Counted from the first letter of the stretch, positions 1 through 15,365 are shown. The stretch is DNA of 64,000 nucleotides from Glossina fuscipes (GCF_014805625.2 NW_023998458.1:697462-761461); one strand, 5' to 3'. Notes: generated by a model from the sequence alone, not told the origin. Program-made: numbers and translations.

Positions 1-865
1 AATTTGGTTCGAAAAAGAATATTAGAGATGAGAAGTGGAAAATGTAAATATTTCTATCCTTAAACAAATTGATTGTAAATAAAAGCGTCGTGCAGTGAAA
101 TTACGTGCTCTGAAAAAGAAGATCCGCGATCCAGTGATACGAACCGTATCCGGAAAAAGGGAACTTCGTAACAACATTAAGCCATTAGTGCTTACATATC
201 AGTGTCTAGCTATAGTTCGATTTTTTTACTCCGTAACAGACTCTGCCCATCGGTTCTTTGTCTTCTTAATTCATTCTTGGGCATATGAAAAATATTTTTA
301 CATTTTTTTTTACATTTGTCATATGAATTTGTCAACACAACATCCTTATTATAATAGTCTGGAAATGGTAACTAATTAAATTGTTTATCATATTAACGTA
401 TTGTAACTAAAATAATACGCAATTTTATTGAGTGAGAAAAAGCGAACAAGTCGAGCCAACAAAAATAGCTGAGCAGCCTATAAAATGAAAATGTAAAAAA
501 AAAAAAAAAATAGAAGAGAAAAGAAACGAAAAGAAACGAAAAACATAAAAGTTTAATACACAACCAATCAACAAGCAATCTACACTTTATGAGTTTATGA
601 CTGCTGCATAAACATCATTGCTAAATATATTCACACGCACAAGCGTATACATTTGCAAAGTTATTAAACTTATTATGGCAAGTAATTAACTGAAGCGTTG
701 TCAACACTTAAGGCAAACAGAAATTTTTTACTACACCGACTGAACTACCGCGAGAAGGAGGTAAAAAACTTTATTAAACAACGAAGCTCCTCCATAAATG
801 AAACCAAACGAAGACATTTACAAGTTGTGTGTAAGTAATTTTATTGTTGCTATTCTTGTCTCTGT

Positions 866-896
866 CGTTGCTGTTGTTGTTGTTGTTGTTGTTGTC
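866..896 (+). repeat. (TTG)n microsatellite
   Basis: CTGTTGTTGTTG repeated without break; explains a poly-Asn ORF on the minus strand. Confidence 0.9.
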
Positions 897-3800
897 GCCC
901 TTGTTTGTTAAATTGACGGTTGATAAATCAATCGGTAAAAGCAAACAAACAAACAAACAAACAAAGAAAAAAAAAAAAGAAGAAAAGTTTACTGAAACAA
1001 AAAACTTCTGTTTATCATAATGAGAAAAAAGCCTAAAGTTGAGATATTTTAATTACACCATCATCATCAGCCGTTGTCTCCTAATGTGTCTGTGTCGCTG
1101 TCGTGGCTGTGTCGCAGGCGTAACTAATTTCATTTAATAAGCTCAAACAATTACAGAACGGAGGCTTTATTATTATCGTCGAGATATTCATATCCAGAAT
1201 TTTTCCATATACATCATGTACAACAACACATTCTCAGATGTTCACGACTCCAATTGCAATGATAGCGAAGCGCCAGTTTTTCAACTAATTAAGCGTTACC
1301 ACCGTCATCAAGCGCAACAAATTATGTCAAATATTGTACAATATCAGATAATGAAGTGAAGCGTCAAAAAAGAAAAAATGAAAGCAAGCGATGCGATAAG
1401 CGGCTTCTCTTTTATGTACACAAATGACTTTTCACATTTGCTTTCATATAATGAATTCATTTTTCATGGTCGGAGAATTAAAATTAAAATTATACTTCTC
1501 CTATTACTGGAACAGCAAATTAAGTTATATATCCTATGCTGTATTTCATACCTTAAACTATTTTTATTTCATTCATGTTTAAAGCGTTTTCCATATTAAG
1601 ACGTTTCATATTTCTTTCGTTGCTTGTGAGGTTAGACCTTTTTTCTTCTGTTATTTTAACAACATTAAAAAGTCTATTATTTAATTATGAAGCATTGTGT
1701 GAATGAGGCGGGAAGCCTAAGATGCAAAGGGTATCTTGCAACTGTCTGCAACAGAATGTTCCACGTCAGGAGTTTGCCAACGTACGCATCGAGCACATAT
1801 GAAAAATTTCTGCCATTAGTTTCGCAGGTAGTTTAGAAAGACGTAAGACAAGCTAAGAATCGGAACTACCATCTCCAAGCCAAGCATAGCTATAGCGAGA
1901 GCTTAGTCGACAAAGGCTTCACTCTTACCGATTGGACACACCCCCTCTAGGCTGTCGCCACATGATATCTCCTTTTTTTTACTCACTTCGATACCGTGCT
2001 ATGTATATAGTAGACATCCTCTGGTCACATTTGGCAAAAGGAGAAGGAAAAAATTCGATGCCATACAACATGCCATAAGCTTTAAAATATGTAAAGCGGG
2101 GCTGGAAAAGAAATTCTTCAATACCAGGATATAATCTTCGCACTGTAAGCCTCACATTGCTTTTATGTTACAAAAACCTAAAAAGGGTAAAAAGCGGGGT
2201 AACTCCATACGCAAAGGTTTTGCGAAAATCGGAATTTTTCAATGACGAGCTCATCTTATAAATAAATTTCCATGGAGACTCTGCTGACTCCTAACAGAAT
2301 ATTGAATGAAGGCCTGCCTTTGCCACAGACAATAGAATCAAACTCCCGAAAACAACGTGCAAGGATTATCATCGCGGTCTCTCATATAAAACCCTGTGTC
2401 GAGGAGGTAGGCGAGGATATAAAGTGGCCTTGGGCATAACATCAGTCTGTCCAGTAAGAAAGTTTCGTCTGTCCGTCTTCCTAGGGTGAATTTCTTTAGT
2501 GCAATCGTCTATAGCGTGTCTGTGGGATGAGAATTGAAACCAAACTAGATAGCTTTTCAACGATAAGTGCGTCTAACCGTTAACAACCTCCTACCTTTTT
2601 AACCTCCTTCAGATCCAAAGTTTTGATTAGACAACAGGGCATAAAAGGTACGGTTTCAGGTCACAGACAAATTATACGTTATATAAAAGACAATTATTGT
2701 AGACACCCTGGATGACGCCGCTTTTATAACTTTTACAGTAAGGGAAGCTGATAAATATAAACCCCAGTACGAACAGCTATTGGACCTTTCCCTCGGGGAA
2801 TGTTATACATTTAGCAATGTTTTCATCAGTAATTCATCAGACTTCTATCTAAGGATTTTTTACTCATAAATCTAAGAAAATAAAAAAAAAGGTCTAAGAA
2901 AACTAAAATGAAATGGTGTTTTCTCGTTCGTATCGCCTTAAAATGTGCGATAGGAATTGTTCGAAAATGAATTTATCTTCTCGACTTATTTTAAATAATC
3001 TAAAATTGTAAATCTCGTTTAATGATAAAAAGTCGGCTATTTTTAGTTTATTTTCCAATTTTCATAGGAGATAACTTTTTTACTTGTCGTTTATAGTACG
3101 CTGCTACTCCTTCCTCGCTTTTATTTGGTATTTATGCTATAAATTGCAATAAACTCCCTGATGTACTGCTGAAAACAATGACCAAACTCATTAATTTAAA
3201 CGAGATTTGACACGAGCTTTGATAAAAACTTCAATTTATATTCGCGTCCATATGAAAATAAAAGCAAAATTATAAAAAAAAAAAACGCGTAAAACCTCAA
3301 GAGCTATAAACACTTTGAAACGAATCTTCGATACCCATCACGTAAACCAAAAACAAACAAAAAATATACCTCATTAGCCTGAACATCATTTGAATTAATC
3401 GCAAAACTTAAGTGCATTCGAAACTTGATCTCTATGCACTTGTTTCTACGGGTAATGTTATTATCGGCCTTTTTATACCTGTTTTTACGGATAGCAGCTG
3501 ATGAGCGTATTCGCCCTTAATTGAGGCGGTAAAGGGATCCATCAAAAATAGCTGCGGTAAATGCATAAAATGCGAGCATTAGAAATATTTGATTGCCTCG
3601 TTCGGCCGCTAGTTGACGACTTCATTCAGTCTTCGTAAAGATTCAAAAGAGAAACTGCACTAAACTCCAAAAACTCCCCGATTGTGACACTAACTTAAGA
3701 TATCTCTTATACTTGATTTGTTCTTGAAAGTATTTTAAAATGAAGCTTCAAAGTTCCGCTATACTCTCGCCCCTATGAGCTGAATCAAAACGGAGATGAA

Positions 3801-6099
3801 TGGAATGAAGAATCGTAAGTTGTCCTATTTTATTTTTCTGTGGAAGTGCAGATGGCTGAAGAGGAGTACCTTTCCTTCTACGACCATCAAAGAAGCTTAG
3901 TTTTGTGGCACCACGTTAGAATGGAACGTATGCCTTCCGTGCTCCTGACCGTTTCTAAAGTTTCAAAACAATGCCCTCTTAACAACAAGCTTTATTTATA
4001 ATTTTCGTGCTTCATGGCCCAAGAATTTTCTAAATATGGAGCGTATTTGCTGAACTTAATGCTCAATTAGATAAGCAATACCGAAGACGAGGTTACATGA
4101 TCTTCAGCGGCTTTTTTACAGGAACAAGTTTAAAGGCGTTTCATTTTTTGAATTTCATAAGTGTCAGAAAAACAGCACAAGAAAGAACAGTAAAGGGTTG
4201 TCGTTCACTAGTCAACAAGGATTCTAGCAAGTATAAGCCTGTTTCCGTAACAAGAAAATACTTCTTATTTAGGGGATTCGTAAAATTTCAACTAAATTTG
4301 AGACGAAAAATAGAACCAAAATTTTTCGTTAGTTAACAAAGGATTCATCTATAAGAAGATGTTAAACGTAGAAAAATTACTTGAAGAGCGCATAAAAAGG
4401 AGTCTTGAAAAGTTTTAAATAATACACACATATATACATATATTCGCGCTTAATGGGAATTTCTGAGGGTATTTCGAAGCGTCACTTATAAAATGACAAA
4501 CCTAATTTATCTTTTCCTTGGACGCTGATTGTAAAAAAGATGCAAGCCACAAGGTTTTAGAGAGAGAAAAAGGGAGAAAGAAAGAGTTTCTGAAAAAAAA
4601 TGCAAAGTTTTTTTAGAACTTTCATTGCACACTGAGAGAAAATAATACTCCTCTCACTTTTGATGCCTGAAATCTGTATAAGATACTATACATAGAGAAA
4701 GGATCCATTTTGCAACCTCTTTCTTCTGGACATCTTCTTGTGAACCTCTTTGTAAGGGTATGCCGCGAATTTAATTTTAAAGATATCCGAGGTTCAAATC
4801 CAACCGAAACCCTATACATTTTTATAGTTACCGAGCAAAGATATGAGCTTCCGTTAAGCTTCTGTGCGATAAGGATTGTTTAAGCCTACAACATTTCTCT
4901 TGGTAGCTTTATTAGATCGTACTTTAATTTCAACCCAAAGCAATTAAATCTTGGGCTCGATTTTCTTTTTAATATGACCAATCATTCAGAGAATGTCTCC
5001 TATACGCGTAATACGATGGCGGTCAGAAAGCAGTAATGTGAGGGGAAGGTTGAACGTGTGCCCAGTCAGAAAGAATAACCACATACCAACTTTTTGAACA
5101 AAGCTGTCTCTGGCTTACGCTGTTAAAACATTGAAAGTGTCACCTGGCTAGCGGAAGCATAGAAAGCAAAGTAAAGTGAAGTAGGCTTTTTGGAAATAAT
5201 GTTCGACATAAACTCTATGTGATTTTTCTGTCCCTTTAATAAAACATGGATATATTAGAAATGTAGTTGGCCTTGCAAGCTTCTCATCTGCATCTAACGA
5301 TAAGAAGCCATTCTCACGAACTCTCTTTACGAACTATTTAAGATCTCTCAGCACTAAGCCTAAGTCGTACTAAGTCAAGGACTAGAACACGCCAGTGAAA
5401 CGGAAGGTAACGGAAGGAACACAATGTATTTACTAAGTGCCAACTTTGATTTTCTGCGGTCTTAACAACAAATTCTGTATAATACTTAAGCTCAAGTGTT
5501 AAGGATGATAATAAAAAAAGACGTCCAACGGAGATAAGAAGAGATTGTGAAATTTAAACAACAACATTCTCTACAACTTTTCTTAGAGATTTCATATCCT
5601 GGCAGGATACTATAGAGTTACATACGATTTTCTTCATGTGTAGTGTATGGGGAACAAAAATTGCAAAGATTGTCACTTGTTAGCTAACCATTTTATGGCG
5701 GCCACCAGCCGCTTTGCAAGACCAATTAAGTTTTAGTTGAAGGGAGTGCACATAAAATGTTATGACGAAGACAGAGGAAAAAAAGAAGAAAAAAACCGAA
5801 GTCGTGTTATACTCGATTTCTTTTTTTTGCAAAGAAATTTTTCTAAATCGAGTATTTAAACCTAAATAAATATTTATTATAACATGTGTCATGTAAGTAG
5901 GTAATGTATGCAAGTAAAACCTAAATAAATAATTAAATTTTATTTTAAAAGAAATTTAAGATAAATTACAAGCAATCAATATAATAAATGTTTACCCACT
6001 ACGCATAAATAAATCAAACACAAATGGATGCAGAGAACGAAATGCTTCCAGGGACAATTTTCAAAACATAGCGAAAGGGTTGAGTGTAATATTACAAAA

Positions 6100-6142
6100 A
6101 GAAGCAGATGAAGAAGAAGAAGAAGAAGAAGAAGAAGAAAGA
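6100..6142 (+). repeat. (GAA)n microsatellite
   Basis: About 12 GAA/AAG units in a row within AT-rich intergenic sequence. Confidence 0.9.
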
Positions 6143-7224
6143 AATAACTTCAATATAAATTTTAAAAAATAGTGTACCTTAAAAATACTTCTTTAGCTGA
6201 AGAAGGTAAAGCAAACACAACCCCTTTAGTGTTTTTTTTTTCTTTTGATAGCTTTTGAGATAAATTCCCGATTGACAATATTTAGTAATTTATTTACACA
6301 TCATACAGATTAGTTGCGCTAATTATAAATTTCATATGTTCATATGTTCACGAGAAGTGTCGTCAGTGAAAAATTTGAATTCTTGCACTTCATTGAATTT
6401 AAACAAAAAATCATAAACGCATAAACGTTCCTCTATAAGGTACACGAACTATAAAATATAATTTGCTAACTGCTGCTCGTTTAAATTGTTTCTGGAAATG
6501 AAGCGCTGACGATAATTTATAAATTACGGGTGACAGAGAGTCAACAAATGAAAGAAAATAAAACTTTAAAATTACCCTAAGCACTGCACTCTTGAAATTT
6601 ACATATGGGCTTAATGTGAATCGAAAGTTGTTAAGCAAAACCCAGCCTTATTTACTTATCTGCATCATATAACAACCACCTTTCTTTGATTATGCCAAGC
6701 AGGGGTAAAGGAAATTTGAAATGATAAATTATTAAATTTGTTACAATTAAATAATAGGATGGGATTGGGTTCGGTTTGTCAAACGTCCTATCTACAAGGA
6801 CATAAGACAACCATTTTTTAATTACTTCTGTTGAACATGACGATCACTGGAGTTCCAAGAGTGGTGAGCTGGCTGTTGCATACGCAAGACATTAGAAGCA
6901 TAAGTTCTAATATTATTGTGGCGATTGAAGCTGCATAGCAGTTGCATGTGAGCAGCTTTTAGTTTGGCTTTCATTCGTCTATCTGATCTCGCAAAATATT
7001 AATATGTTATGTAAACTATTTTCCTCCGGAGCAAAAAGTTATGCAGGACAATAGCTTGTGATTCACAGAAATAAGGTTTATGTCAGAAGTAATGTGTTTG
7101 TGGATTTTATTAAACGAATTTATTAAATAATTACAGAAAAAAATTCTTAATACCCTACATAACCTGTGATACAAGGATATATTTTGCGTGGTCGTGTTCA
7201 TCTTTCAAGAGGACATTAGGTAGA

Positions 7225-7400
7225 CCAACCGTTTATTACTTCGATCGATTCAAAATCACCCTCTGGCCTGTCTGGTCGTCTTGGTTTCTTGTGCTCAATC
7301 CACAAGGCTTAAGTTTTGAAATTTGGTACGCTGAAGCGTTTTGGATCAAGAAGAAACGCTATTGAAAATGATTCAGATCGGACGATTTTCCGACCACTTC
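7225..7400 (-). repeat. Dispersed repeat family, inverted copy
   Basis: The reverse complement contains the family phrases: a gatcc/tccgaaccattttcaatagcg-type block, aaaacgc..cg, ccaaatttca, gacaggc and gattttgaatcgatcg. It matches the copy at 46.6 kb in the same order. Confidence 0.6.
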
Positions 7401-7794
7401 TCACATAACACTTCATTGTGAAAACTTTTATGGTGCTCCACTATAATGCCTAGTTTAGATTAACGCATTCAGCCTTGTAATCATAGAAGAATGAAAACTA
7501 CATTGATATATACTTAAAGACACTTACTTTATCTAATTCATATATTTTCATATGTATTTTAGTTGTTTTCCGACCTCGAAGCTTCGTCCTATTTTGTATA
7601 AATTTGTCGGATTTGATTATTTAAATCTCTTCTTCATTATTAAGTAAATCTGAACGCTTGATATTTTCCCAGAATTCTGCACAAAGTAAACACAATTTTT
7701 TTATACCATTCTTTTACCATTAAGGCACAAGTGCATGTAATGTTTACTATCCCAAAGATTGGAACCCCAATAAAATGATTATGCTCTACGGCGT

Positions 7795-7880
7795 GCTGTA
7801 GAGAGCAACCGTAGCCTAGTGGATATGCATACAACAGGCAAGTGTTGTATCTTTAGCCTCGATTGTGTTAGAGTTCATAG
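7795..7880 (+). repeat. tRNA-like SINE head candidate
   Basis: CGTAGCCTAGTGGATATG matches a polymerase III A box (TRGCNNAGYNGG). It is followed by a 7-bp hairpin ATACAAC...GTTGTAT placed like an anticodon arm, and a weak B-box-like GAGTTCATAGT. It does not fold as a complete tRNA. Tail not defined. Confidence 0.35.
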
Positions 7881-10349
7881 TAGACGGCGAACCGCTATTC
7901 GATCGGACCTTTAACCATATTTTAGCAAAAACATCCATAGATAACGGATAGCGAAAATATCTCTTGTCTTTATTTTTGTATTTTAAAGTCTAAACTCGTT
8001 AATTACTGGTATTCGTAACACCTATATAGCAAAGGATGATTCTTACTGTAACTTATCCTGGGAGATTAAAAGACACAATTCAAACAATACGGAGTGAAAA
8101 AGCTGAAAGTGGGGAAGAACATGAAAACCTTGCTTTACATCAGGAAACTAAATGTTCAGTTTTAGTCTTAGTTGTTAGTGCTTTTCCTACACCCAATCCT
8201 AAAGCTTATTTCTTTGGTTTTAATAAATTGTAATGACAACAATAGTTTTAGTTTTAGTTTGGGTATTTAAAATTTTTTGACATTTCCTCTACAAAGTATT
8301 TTGCTAAAATCGAAGCTTATTATCCCCAAACGTTCAGGGACAGTGTAGTATATTTTCTTCCCATTTGTTTCCTATTCGTCCCCTAAAAATGTTACAAAGC
8401 GTCCGCGTTAATGCTCAGTCACTGAATAGCTATTGCTATTGACATGTTTACCCCTTCCATTCTGGCATACCATTGACAAGGCAACACTCAAGTTTTCAGT
8501 TAATGAGTCGTTGAAATATCGATAAATTTGTTAACATTGTTCAATTGTTCACTACTCTATATTGTACTATATACTCAAATACGAAAAGATAACCTCACAA
8601 AAGAAACGAAAGAAAGAAAGAAAACTTCCCTAACAATTTCGAAGAAGATGACGAGACTCACAAAAATCCTTAATCTAAAGAGTTAGGAGCTTGGGCCAAT
8701 ACAATATATCTCGCTCCGGTCGTCTTACCAGTTACGCTTAAAAAGATATTAAATACCTACGCCATGCGTATCTTTCTGCAAGTGACATAAAGTCAGGCCT
8801 TTCTATTGGCAGCGTAACCGGTAGCAGAAAGACTCTCAAGAGCTTAAGCATTTGCGGCTTACGCGCAATTTAATATAACCCGGATCTAACCCACCCAGAC
8901 CTCTCAGAATCGTTCTCAAATGTCAGGCAGAAGAAAAAAAATTTTTCCCAGCACTAAAGCCCGCGACGAAAGCAATGAAAAACCCTTTATTTAATGCTAA
9001 CAATTACGCACATACTTAAAAGGATTTTTAATTACGCCGTACGACCAAATTGATTCGAGTATTCGTCAATTATTGCACAAATTTTTGTATAAACTTATAG
9101 TGGAATGCCCTCATCTTTTGGACCAACTTAAAAGTAATTATAACCCGTTTCGTGACTGAGAGTCAGGGATTAAACATAGCTATGACGACTAATGATGTTT
9201 GAAAGTAAAACTAGAAAAAAAAAAGAAAAAAAATGTGACAAGTTTATCATCAACATCACAAATCTGTGCTTAGATTAAATTAATTGCAAAAAACCCTTAA
9301 AAAAATAATAGAAAAAGTCAATGTTTTAATACAAACGAAGCAAAAAAACAAATAAATTCACAAAATTTAACCAAAAGATAAACAATGAAACAGTAAATAG
9401 TAAAATAAAACAAAAACAAAAAAAATGGAAAATGGAAAATGGAAAATAAAACCGGGTAGAAAATTAATGAGAAGAACCCACATAAACCGCAAGCACTAAA
9501 AGGCAAGGAGAGATGGAAAGAGTGAGAAAAAGTGAGCGAGGGAGAGAAGGAGGGACCGCAGAAAATAGTGAAAAGCACAACGACAGCAAATGTTTTTTAA
9601 TATTTTTCAAAATTAAAGTGCAATTACCCTCACTTAACGGTAAAGCAGAAACGAACGCCGTTTCATTTCATACGAAAAGTAAACACTCGAGTACTCGAGT
9701 AAAAAACTCTTTTTTTTTTTTTTGCGATTTTCAAGTTTCAAGATAACAGGATATGGCTACCGTTCACCTGATTTGCTTGTTGATATGATTGTGTGATTAT
9801 TATAGAAATGCATGTGCGAGCTTAAGTAAACACTTAAAATTAAGAAAATCCCCAAAGACCAACCAGTCAGCAAACAAAGCAACGATCAAATAAGAAAAAG
9901 CAAACAAAACTAAAAAAAAATGGGCCTCGTCTCACCATTAAACACCCTATACAATTTCCCTCAATAGAGTATGCATCTGATTATTGATTATATTGATTGG
10001 GATCTTTGACTAGAAAAATCAAATCGTTTTATAATTTCCTTTAGAACCTTTTGTGAACTCGTATTCGAAAGCCAACTAAAATGGTCCATATGTCAGGTAA
10101 AAAAAGTTGATGAAGATATAGCAGTGACCCACAAATTGTGTACATTCTTCAATAGCTTGAATTGATATAGGCATGTCTGTATAGCTGTTATCCCTTGAAA
10201 TTGCGACTAATGCTTTAAAACTTGACCTTGAAGAACGATCTTGGTCTTGAATTGCACCCTGAGCGATTCTATACGCAAACGAGTGGGAGCATTATGGTTA
10301 TTATGTTATCGGCTTATTAAAGTAAGGCGTTATATGGAAAGAGTTCAAA

Positions 10350-10590
10350 CAAGCGATCCAAGTCATCTTCAATACCGTTCGTTCTTGGCCCAAAATACGT
10401 GAGTGTATGAAATTTCATCAAAATATCTCAAGACCTACGACATTTAGGGTGGACACAAGGAAACAAGGCGGATAGGCGTATAGAGAAGCTTATATCGGTT
10501 CCGAACATGATTCTGGTGTTGCATACATTCACACAAACTTAACATACCCTGGCACCACAAATGGTGTAGTGTATAAAAAAGAAAAATAAA
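10350..10590 (+). repeat. Dispersed repeat family copy
   Basis: Contains CGTTCGTTCTTGGCCC, AAATTTCATCAAAATATCTC, a degenerate 'ggcggatag' block and a tail with CATTCACACAAACTTAACATA then CCCTGGCACCAC, in the family order. Slightly decayed. Confidence 0.65.
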
Positions 10591-13500
10591 TAAATAAAAA
10601 ACCAACAATGGCGTATAACTTTAACTTTAATATAATACCCAAAGGAATTTTATACTTATGTGTGGGTATACGAAGAGAGCAAATATTATCCATTCGTTTT
10701 TAGCTAGCGATACAAAAGAAATCAACCATATCTTGACCAACGGCTGAGAGTGCTTTCTAAACAGTTATGCAATCATTTTAAAAAATTACGGCAAACAACA
10801 GCAAACATTACGATGTTAAAACAAATCAAATTAATAATAATAATATTAATAATAATAATAACCGCAATAATGAAGCAAACGAATAAGCTACAGCATAGAC
10901 TTAACTGCGAATAAATAGGTTGTTGAGGGAGTGTGTGAAAATGAAACAACCCTTAGAGAAAATATTTGGAACACATTTCTTTTCTTCTTCTTCTTCGTCT
11001 TCTTTCATGGTAACAGCATTATGAAAGCATATTTTCATCGTTGTTGTTGGTGTTGTAATGGCGTTGTAATAAATTACTTTTATTACTAACAAAAAAAAAC
11101 CATTTTCTTTAGCTCTTATTAACTACATTACCATAGACCAGTCAATCGTCACAGCAATCTGGTTACATATCCAAAGTTTGCCATTTAATAAGTAAGTAAG
11201 CAAGTGGGCGTTTCTTCTCCTTCCATTTGGTCAAGGGGGAGAAAAACACCCAAAATTACTCACTGACAACAATAAAGGAAAAGAAATGTTAAATCAAAAA
11301 TTGTTATCCACTTGAACGAAAGCCAAGAAAATCTTTTTCGTATAAATTCCTTGGCTTGGAAAAGTTGATTGACTTTTCAAATTAATTTTCAATTAAAAGT
11401 TTTCATATTCAGAAATCATTTAGGGAAAAAAAATGTAAAGGATAAAGAGAAAGCAAGTAAGTGCAGGTCATATGCCCACATGCCCGATTCCCTTCCCCCT
11501 CTCTCTTGTTCATTATTTACATAACAAACCTTTAAATCAATTTATGTTTATTCACTTTGTTTACAAACACTCTACTTTCAGTTTTTTTTTTTTTATGAAT
11601 TTTTTTTCCAACAAATGCACATTTCGAAAAAAAAAAATAAATCTCTACATATTGACATCAATTTATTTAAAAACAAAAGCCAAACATAGGCAAAATAAAA
11701 ATTTTGGCTACGTTTAACCGAAAAATATCGTTACAGGCAAAATTTGCGAGTGTGAGTGAAAGGAAATCAACCACCATACTAGCGTCACTACCGTCATCGT
11801 CATCATCATCATTGCCGTCATCATTATTAATTTGGTTTGAACCCCTACAGCGTTTCACAGTTAAATATACTCTCAACAACATTTCTAATGATGTGTTATA
11901 ATGTTGTTCGCAAGTATTTAGTAAAAAATACCCCTCCAGCCTTTTTTCAAACTAATAAAGAACACAATTAAATTTATATGTATTTGCGGAAGGCAACCCT
12001 AAGGTATTATATGTGATAGTAGATATGCATGTCAATCCATCGACCATTCAGTTAGAAAACGTTGTCAGTTATGATGCCAAAGTTTGAGGCCGTAAATAAA
12101 AAAGGCTGTTCCGAGTTAAGAATACTTGTTTACCATATGCTCATTTTGTCTTCAACTTTGAAACAAAAATTCAACGTAGACGGTCGAAACTGAAAGCTCG
12201 GAATCTCGGAATCAGGTGAAAAGGCAAAATTGGACTAAGCGAAAGAATACGTTACTCTGCGGTAAAAACTCTATACTCACTTTGTTATTTCGCTTGTTAA
12301 TTAAGGGAACGCATTTTCCAGATGCGTGAGGTGAACAAGTAATTTCGACTTGTCAGCTAGCAATCGTCAAATAGAGTCTCTCTTCTGTATTTAGCAATGC
12401 CCAGGATTCAATGCGGGAATCGTTACTTTTCCTGCTTATTTCGAGAAAAGTGCCGGTGAATCGTCACGGGGAGTAAAAAATGCGGGGCATATAATATTAG
12501 GAGCACCAAAGTCCATAAAAAAGCTTAGTATATATAGGATTAGCTGAGGATCAGTAGTGTGTTGTTAGTAGTGGCTAGAAAATTGCGCTAACCATTTAAG
12601 GAAAAATTGTGGCAATATTCGAAAAGACATGATAGGATAACATCACCAGGGCTCATGCTTCTAAGCGCGCCCCGGAAGTGTTAAGAATGCTACACAACAG
12701 TACGCTAGCATCAATTATTTCTCACTTTCACTAATACATATTTGAAGAATCACTTCCACGCTTAAGACCATTCCGAATATATGAATGCAAGTGTAGATAG
12801 CCTTAAGAGAATGATTGTAGAAAAATGCAAGCAATGTGGAGCTAACGATGGATAATAATTTTAATAAAATAACGAGTCGATAATCGAGTTTACACAGTAT
12901 CGATAGCTATAACATTTTTCTTCTTATCTGGCTTGCTGGCTTAATCAGTAAGAAAATCTGGGTCAGTGCTACTTGTGTGTATCATTTCTACCCTTTTGAT
13001 AATTAACCCACTTTCGATCACAAAAATGAAAACAAATCGAATGCTACATTTAGAAGACGTGTGTTCACGTTTTGAACCCTCTTCCTGGAGTGAAAAGTAT
13101 GCCTTCACATGGAAAAATGTAAATTTTTGATATTTTATCACGAAAATGAATGAAAAATTTTATTCGGTCAAGCAGTATAGGGCATTTACTTGTCGACCTT
13201 TCCCGTCTACAATATTTTTACTCATTTCATGAGATTCACATTATTATAAACACTTAACGTTTTTTTCTTTACTCACTCAATTATTCTTTTTAGTAAAGCA
13301 ACTTTCTGTCCGTCTTTTTTTGTGGTTCGCTTTCCATTGGAGCATTTACATAGGAGCCATTGTGTACATATAACATTGTTCTCTTCTCTTCCGTTTCTTC
13401 GTTCTTTTTTTTTTAGTTCAGGTTGTTAGCTACATATTAATCATCATTACTTTTTATTGTTTAGTATCTTAATTCATATTGCTATCGCTCCGGTGGTCAA

Positions 13501-15325
13501 GTACTACTGCAGTTGAGGCTATGACAAATGTACAAAGGTAAGATACGAAAATATTATACCTAATCACGCAAAATCCAGTGTTTCGCATATATATTTCTGT
13601 ATGTTTTTATTTATTTTATGATTGTTTAGACGAATAGTAATTTCTATAACTGAAAACACCTTTGATCGTGTGCGGGCTCAGAATATATTTTAAATATTGT
13701 TTAATCGAAAACTTTTCTTACATACATAAAACAGCTTAGCAGTAGCCTCAAGTCAAAACAACAAGCACATTTTGTATAATTTAATAATATATAAAATTTC
13801 CTTGGCCTATAACCCCGCTAAACTAAGGGCGGCAAAGATTCGAAAAGCCACGAGAAATTTAGAAAAAAGTTAATTAAACATTTGCAACATAGAGGTTGGT
13901 TTAATGAAAATGATGTGAATTTCTTGATGAATTACAATAAAAGGTGTAAAGCATTCCTTTACTCGTGGGACTGGCGGCTCACTTTTCGTGATTATTTGAA
14001 TTTTTCGCAAAAATGCCTGCAAGAAAATCGTGCATATTTTAGATCTTTATCTGCTATGGACTGCATATTACAGCATTTTCTTCCCTGATTACTCTGCCAC
14101 GATCATGCATGATCCCCTTCTTCGAATTTTGCCTGAATCAAACAAATATTTGTACCAAGTCTTAAAAGTATGTCTGCATTTAGAACAAGCTACAGATCAA
14201 AACCATTTCCAAGCTTAGTTAAGCTAATCAGCACATTAGAACATACACAGTCCACCTCCTTGTAACACAGATCCATTTAAGACGGATTTTGTATAACAGG
14301 GCAGAGAAACTGTGATCGTGTTCGCGTTATAACGCGCTAAAAGAATGAGGCAGAGAATATGTATTCAAAAACTCTTATACATTTATCTCTCTCTCCCCCT
14401 TATATAAAATAAAATATATTTACTACTCAAGTATCATGAAACTTATTGTCACGTAGATTCTTAAGCCTAATTATTAGAATAAGTTGTTTTGAATATAATA
14501 AGTCAGTTAATGGTTTCGCACTGCGAACGTCTCATGACTCGTGACTCGGATTAATATAAAATCGTTTTGCAAGAGGTTCGACTAAACTCTGATTTTCTAT
14601 TTTAGTTTTTCGATCTTTCAGAAAACACGATCATGACTACGTCACCTCAAAATCTTACATTCCTCATTAGGAAGGCTTTATGGAACCTCTAATACTTTAT
14701 TTCTAGGTATAACAAACAATTGTAACAAAAACCATTATTGATTGAAGAGGGCACCAAAAAAACCCCCTCGGCTCTTGTTGATCATAAATTAATAAAAAAA
14801 AATGTTATGTTCTTTTATTAAGATCTCGCAAAGAAAAAAAAAAACGTTTTAATATTTTGTAAAAAAAAAATGATTAAATCACAAAAAAAGAAATTGTTGG
14901 TTTAAATAACTTTTCTTCTTCTTTTTAGATTCCGAACTTTCTAACTACTGGCCATAATTATTTTATAAGTGAAACTATCTTAACTTAAATCAATTTTATA
15001 GATCATGAAAGCAAATAAAGCTTAATTATATTTATATACAATCAATAAAACAAATTTGATTTTTATCAAAGCAAAGCAATCCAGACTACGCAGGAGAAAG
15101 GAAAAGAGAGCATATAATATATAAAAAAATAAAAACTTATCCTTACATTATTGTTTTTTGTTTTCTTGCAGTGAAAGCAATCATGTGTAGCTCGAGTATT
15201 TAACCCGCTTTTAGCAATAAAATTAACTATAGTGCGGGGGGAGGTGAAGAAAATGAGAGAGCAAAAAACGATAAAAAGTAATCAACCCGCACAAGAACTT
15301 GTGCTAAATAAAGTGCAACACATTT

Positions 15326-15330
<5 letters not shown>

Positions 15331-15365
<35 letters not shown>

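Larger units (their letters stand above)
1..7220. other. No supported gene; AT-rich intergenic or intronic DNA
   Basis: Holds only microsatellites (TTG near 0.9 kb, GAA near 6.1 kb), poly-A runs and short ORFs without start or splice context. 1.68-2.75 kb is somewhat richer in GC and may be an old transposon, but no motif was read in it. Confidence 0.6.

Noticed and set aside
85..379. 94-codon ORF at the window start
   Set aside because: Low-complexity Phe/Tyr second half and no supporting context.
4750..4812. GAGGTTCAAATCC, a good B box, as a tRNA gene
   Set aside because: No A box or acceptor stem at the right distance; it does not fold as a tRNA.
9318..9578. Phe/Ser-rich minus-strand ORF
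   Set aside because: Derived from A-rich simple sequence on the plus strand.
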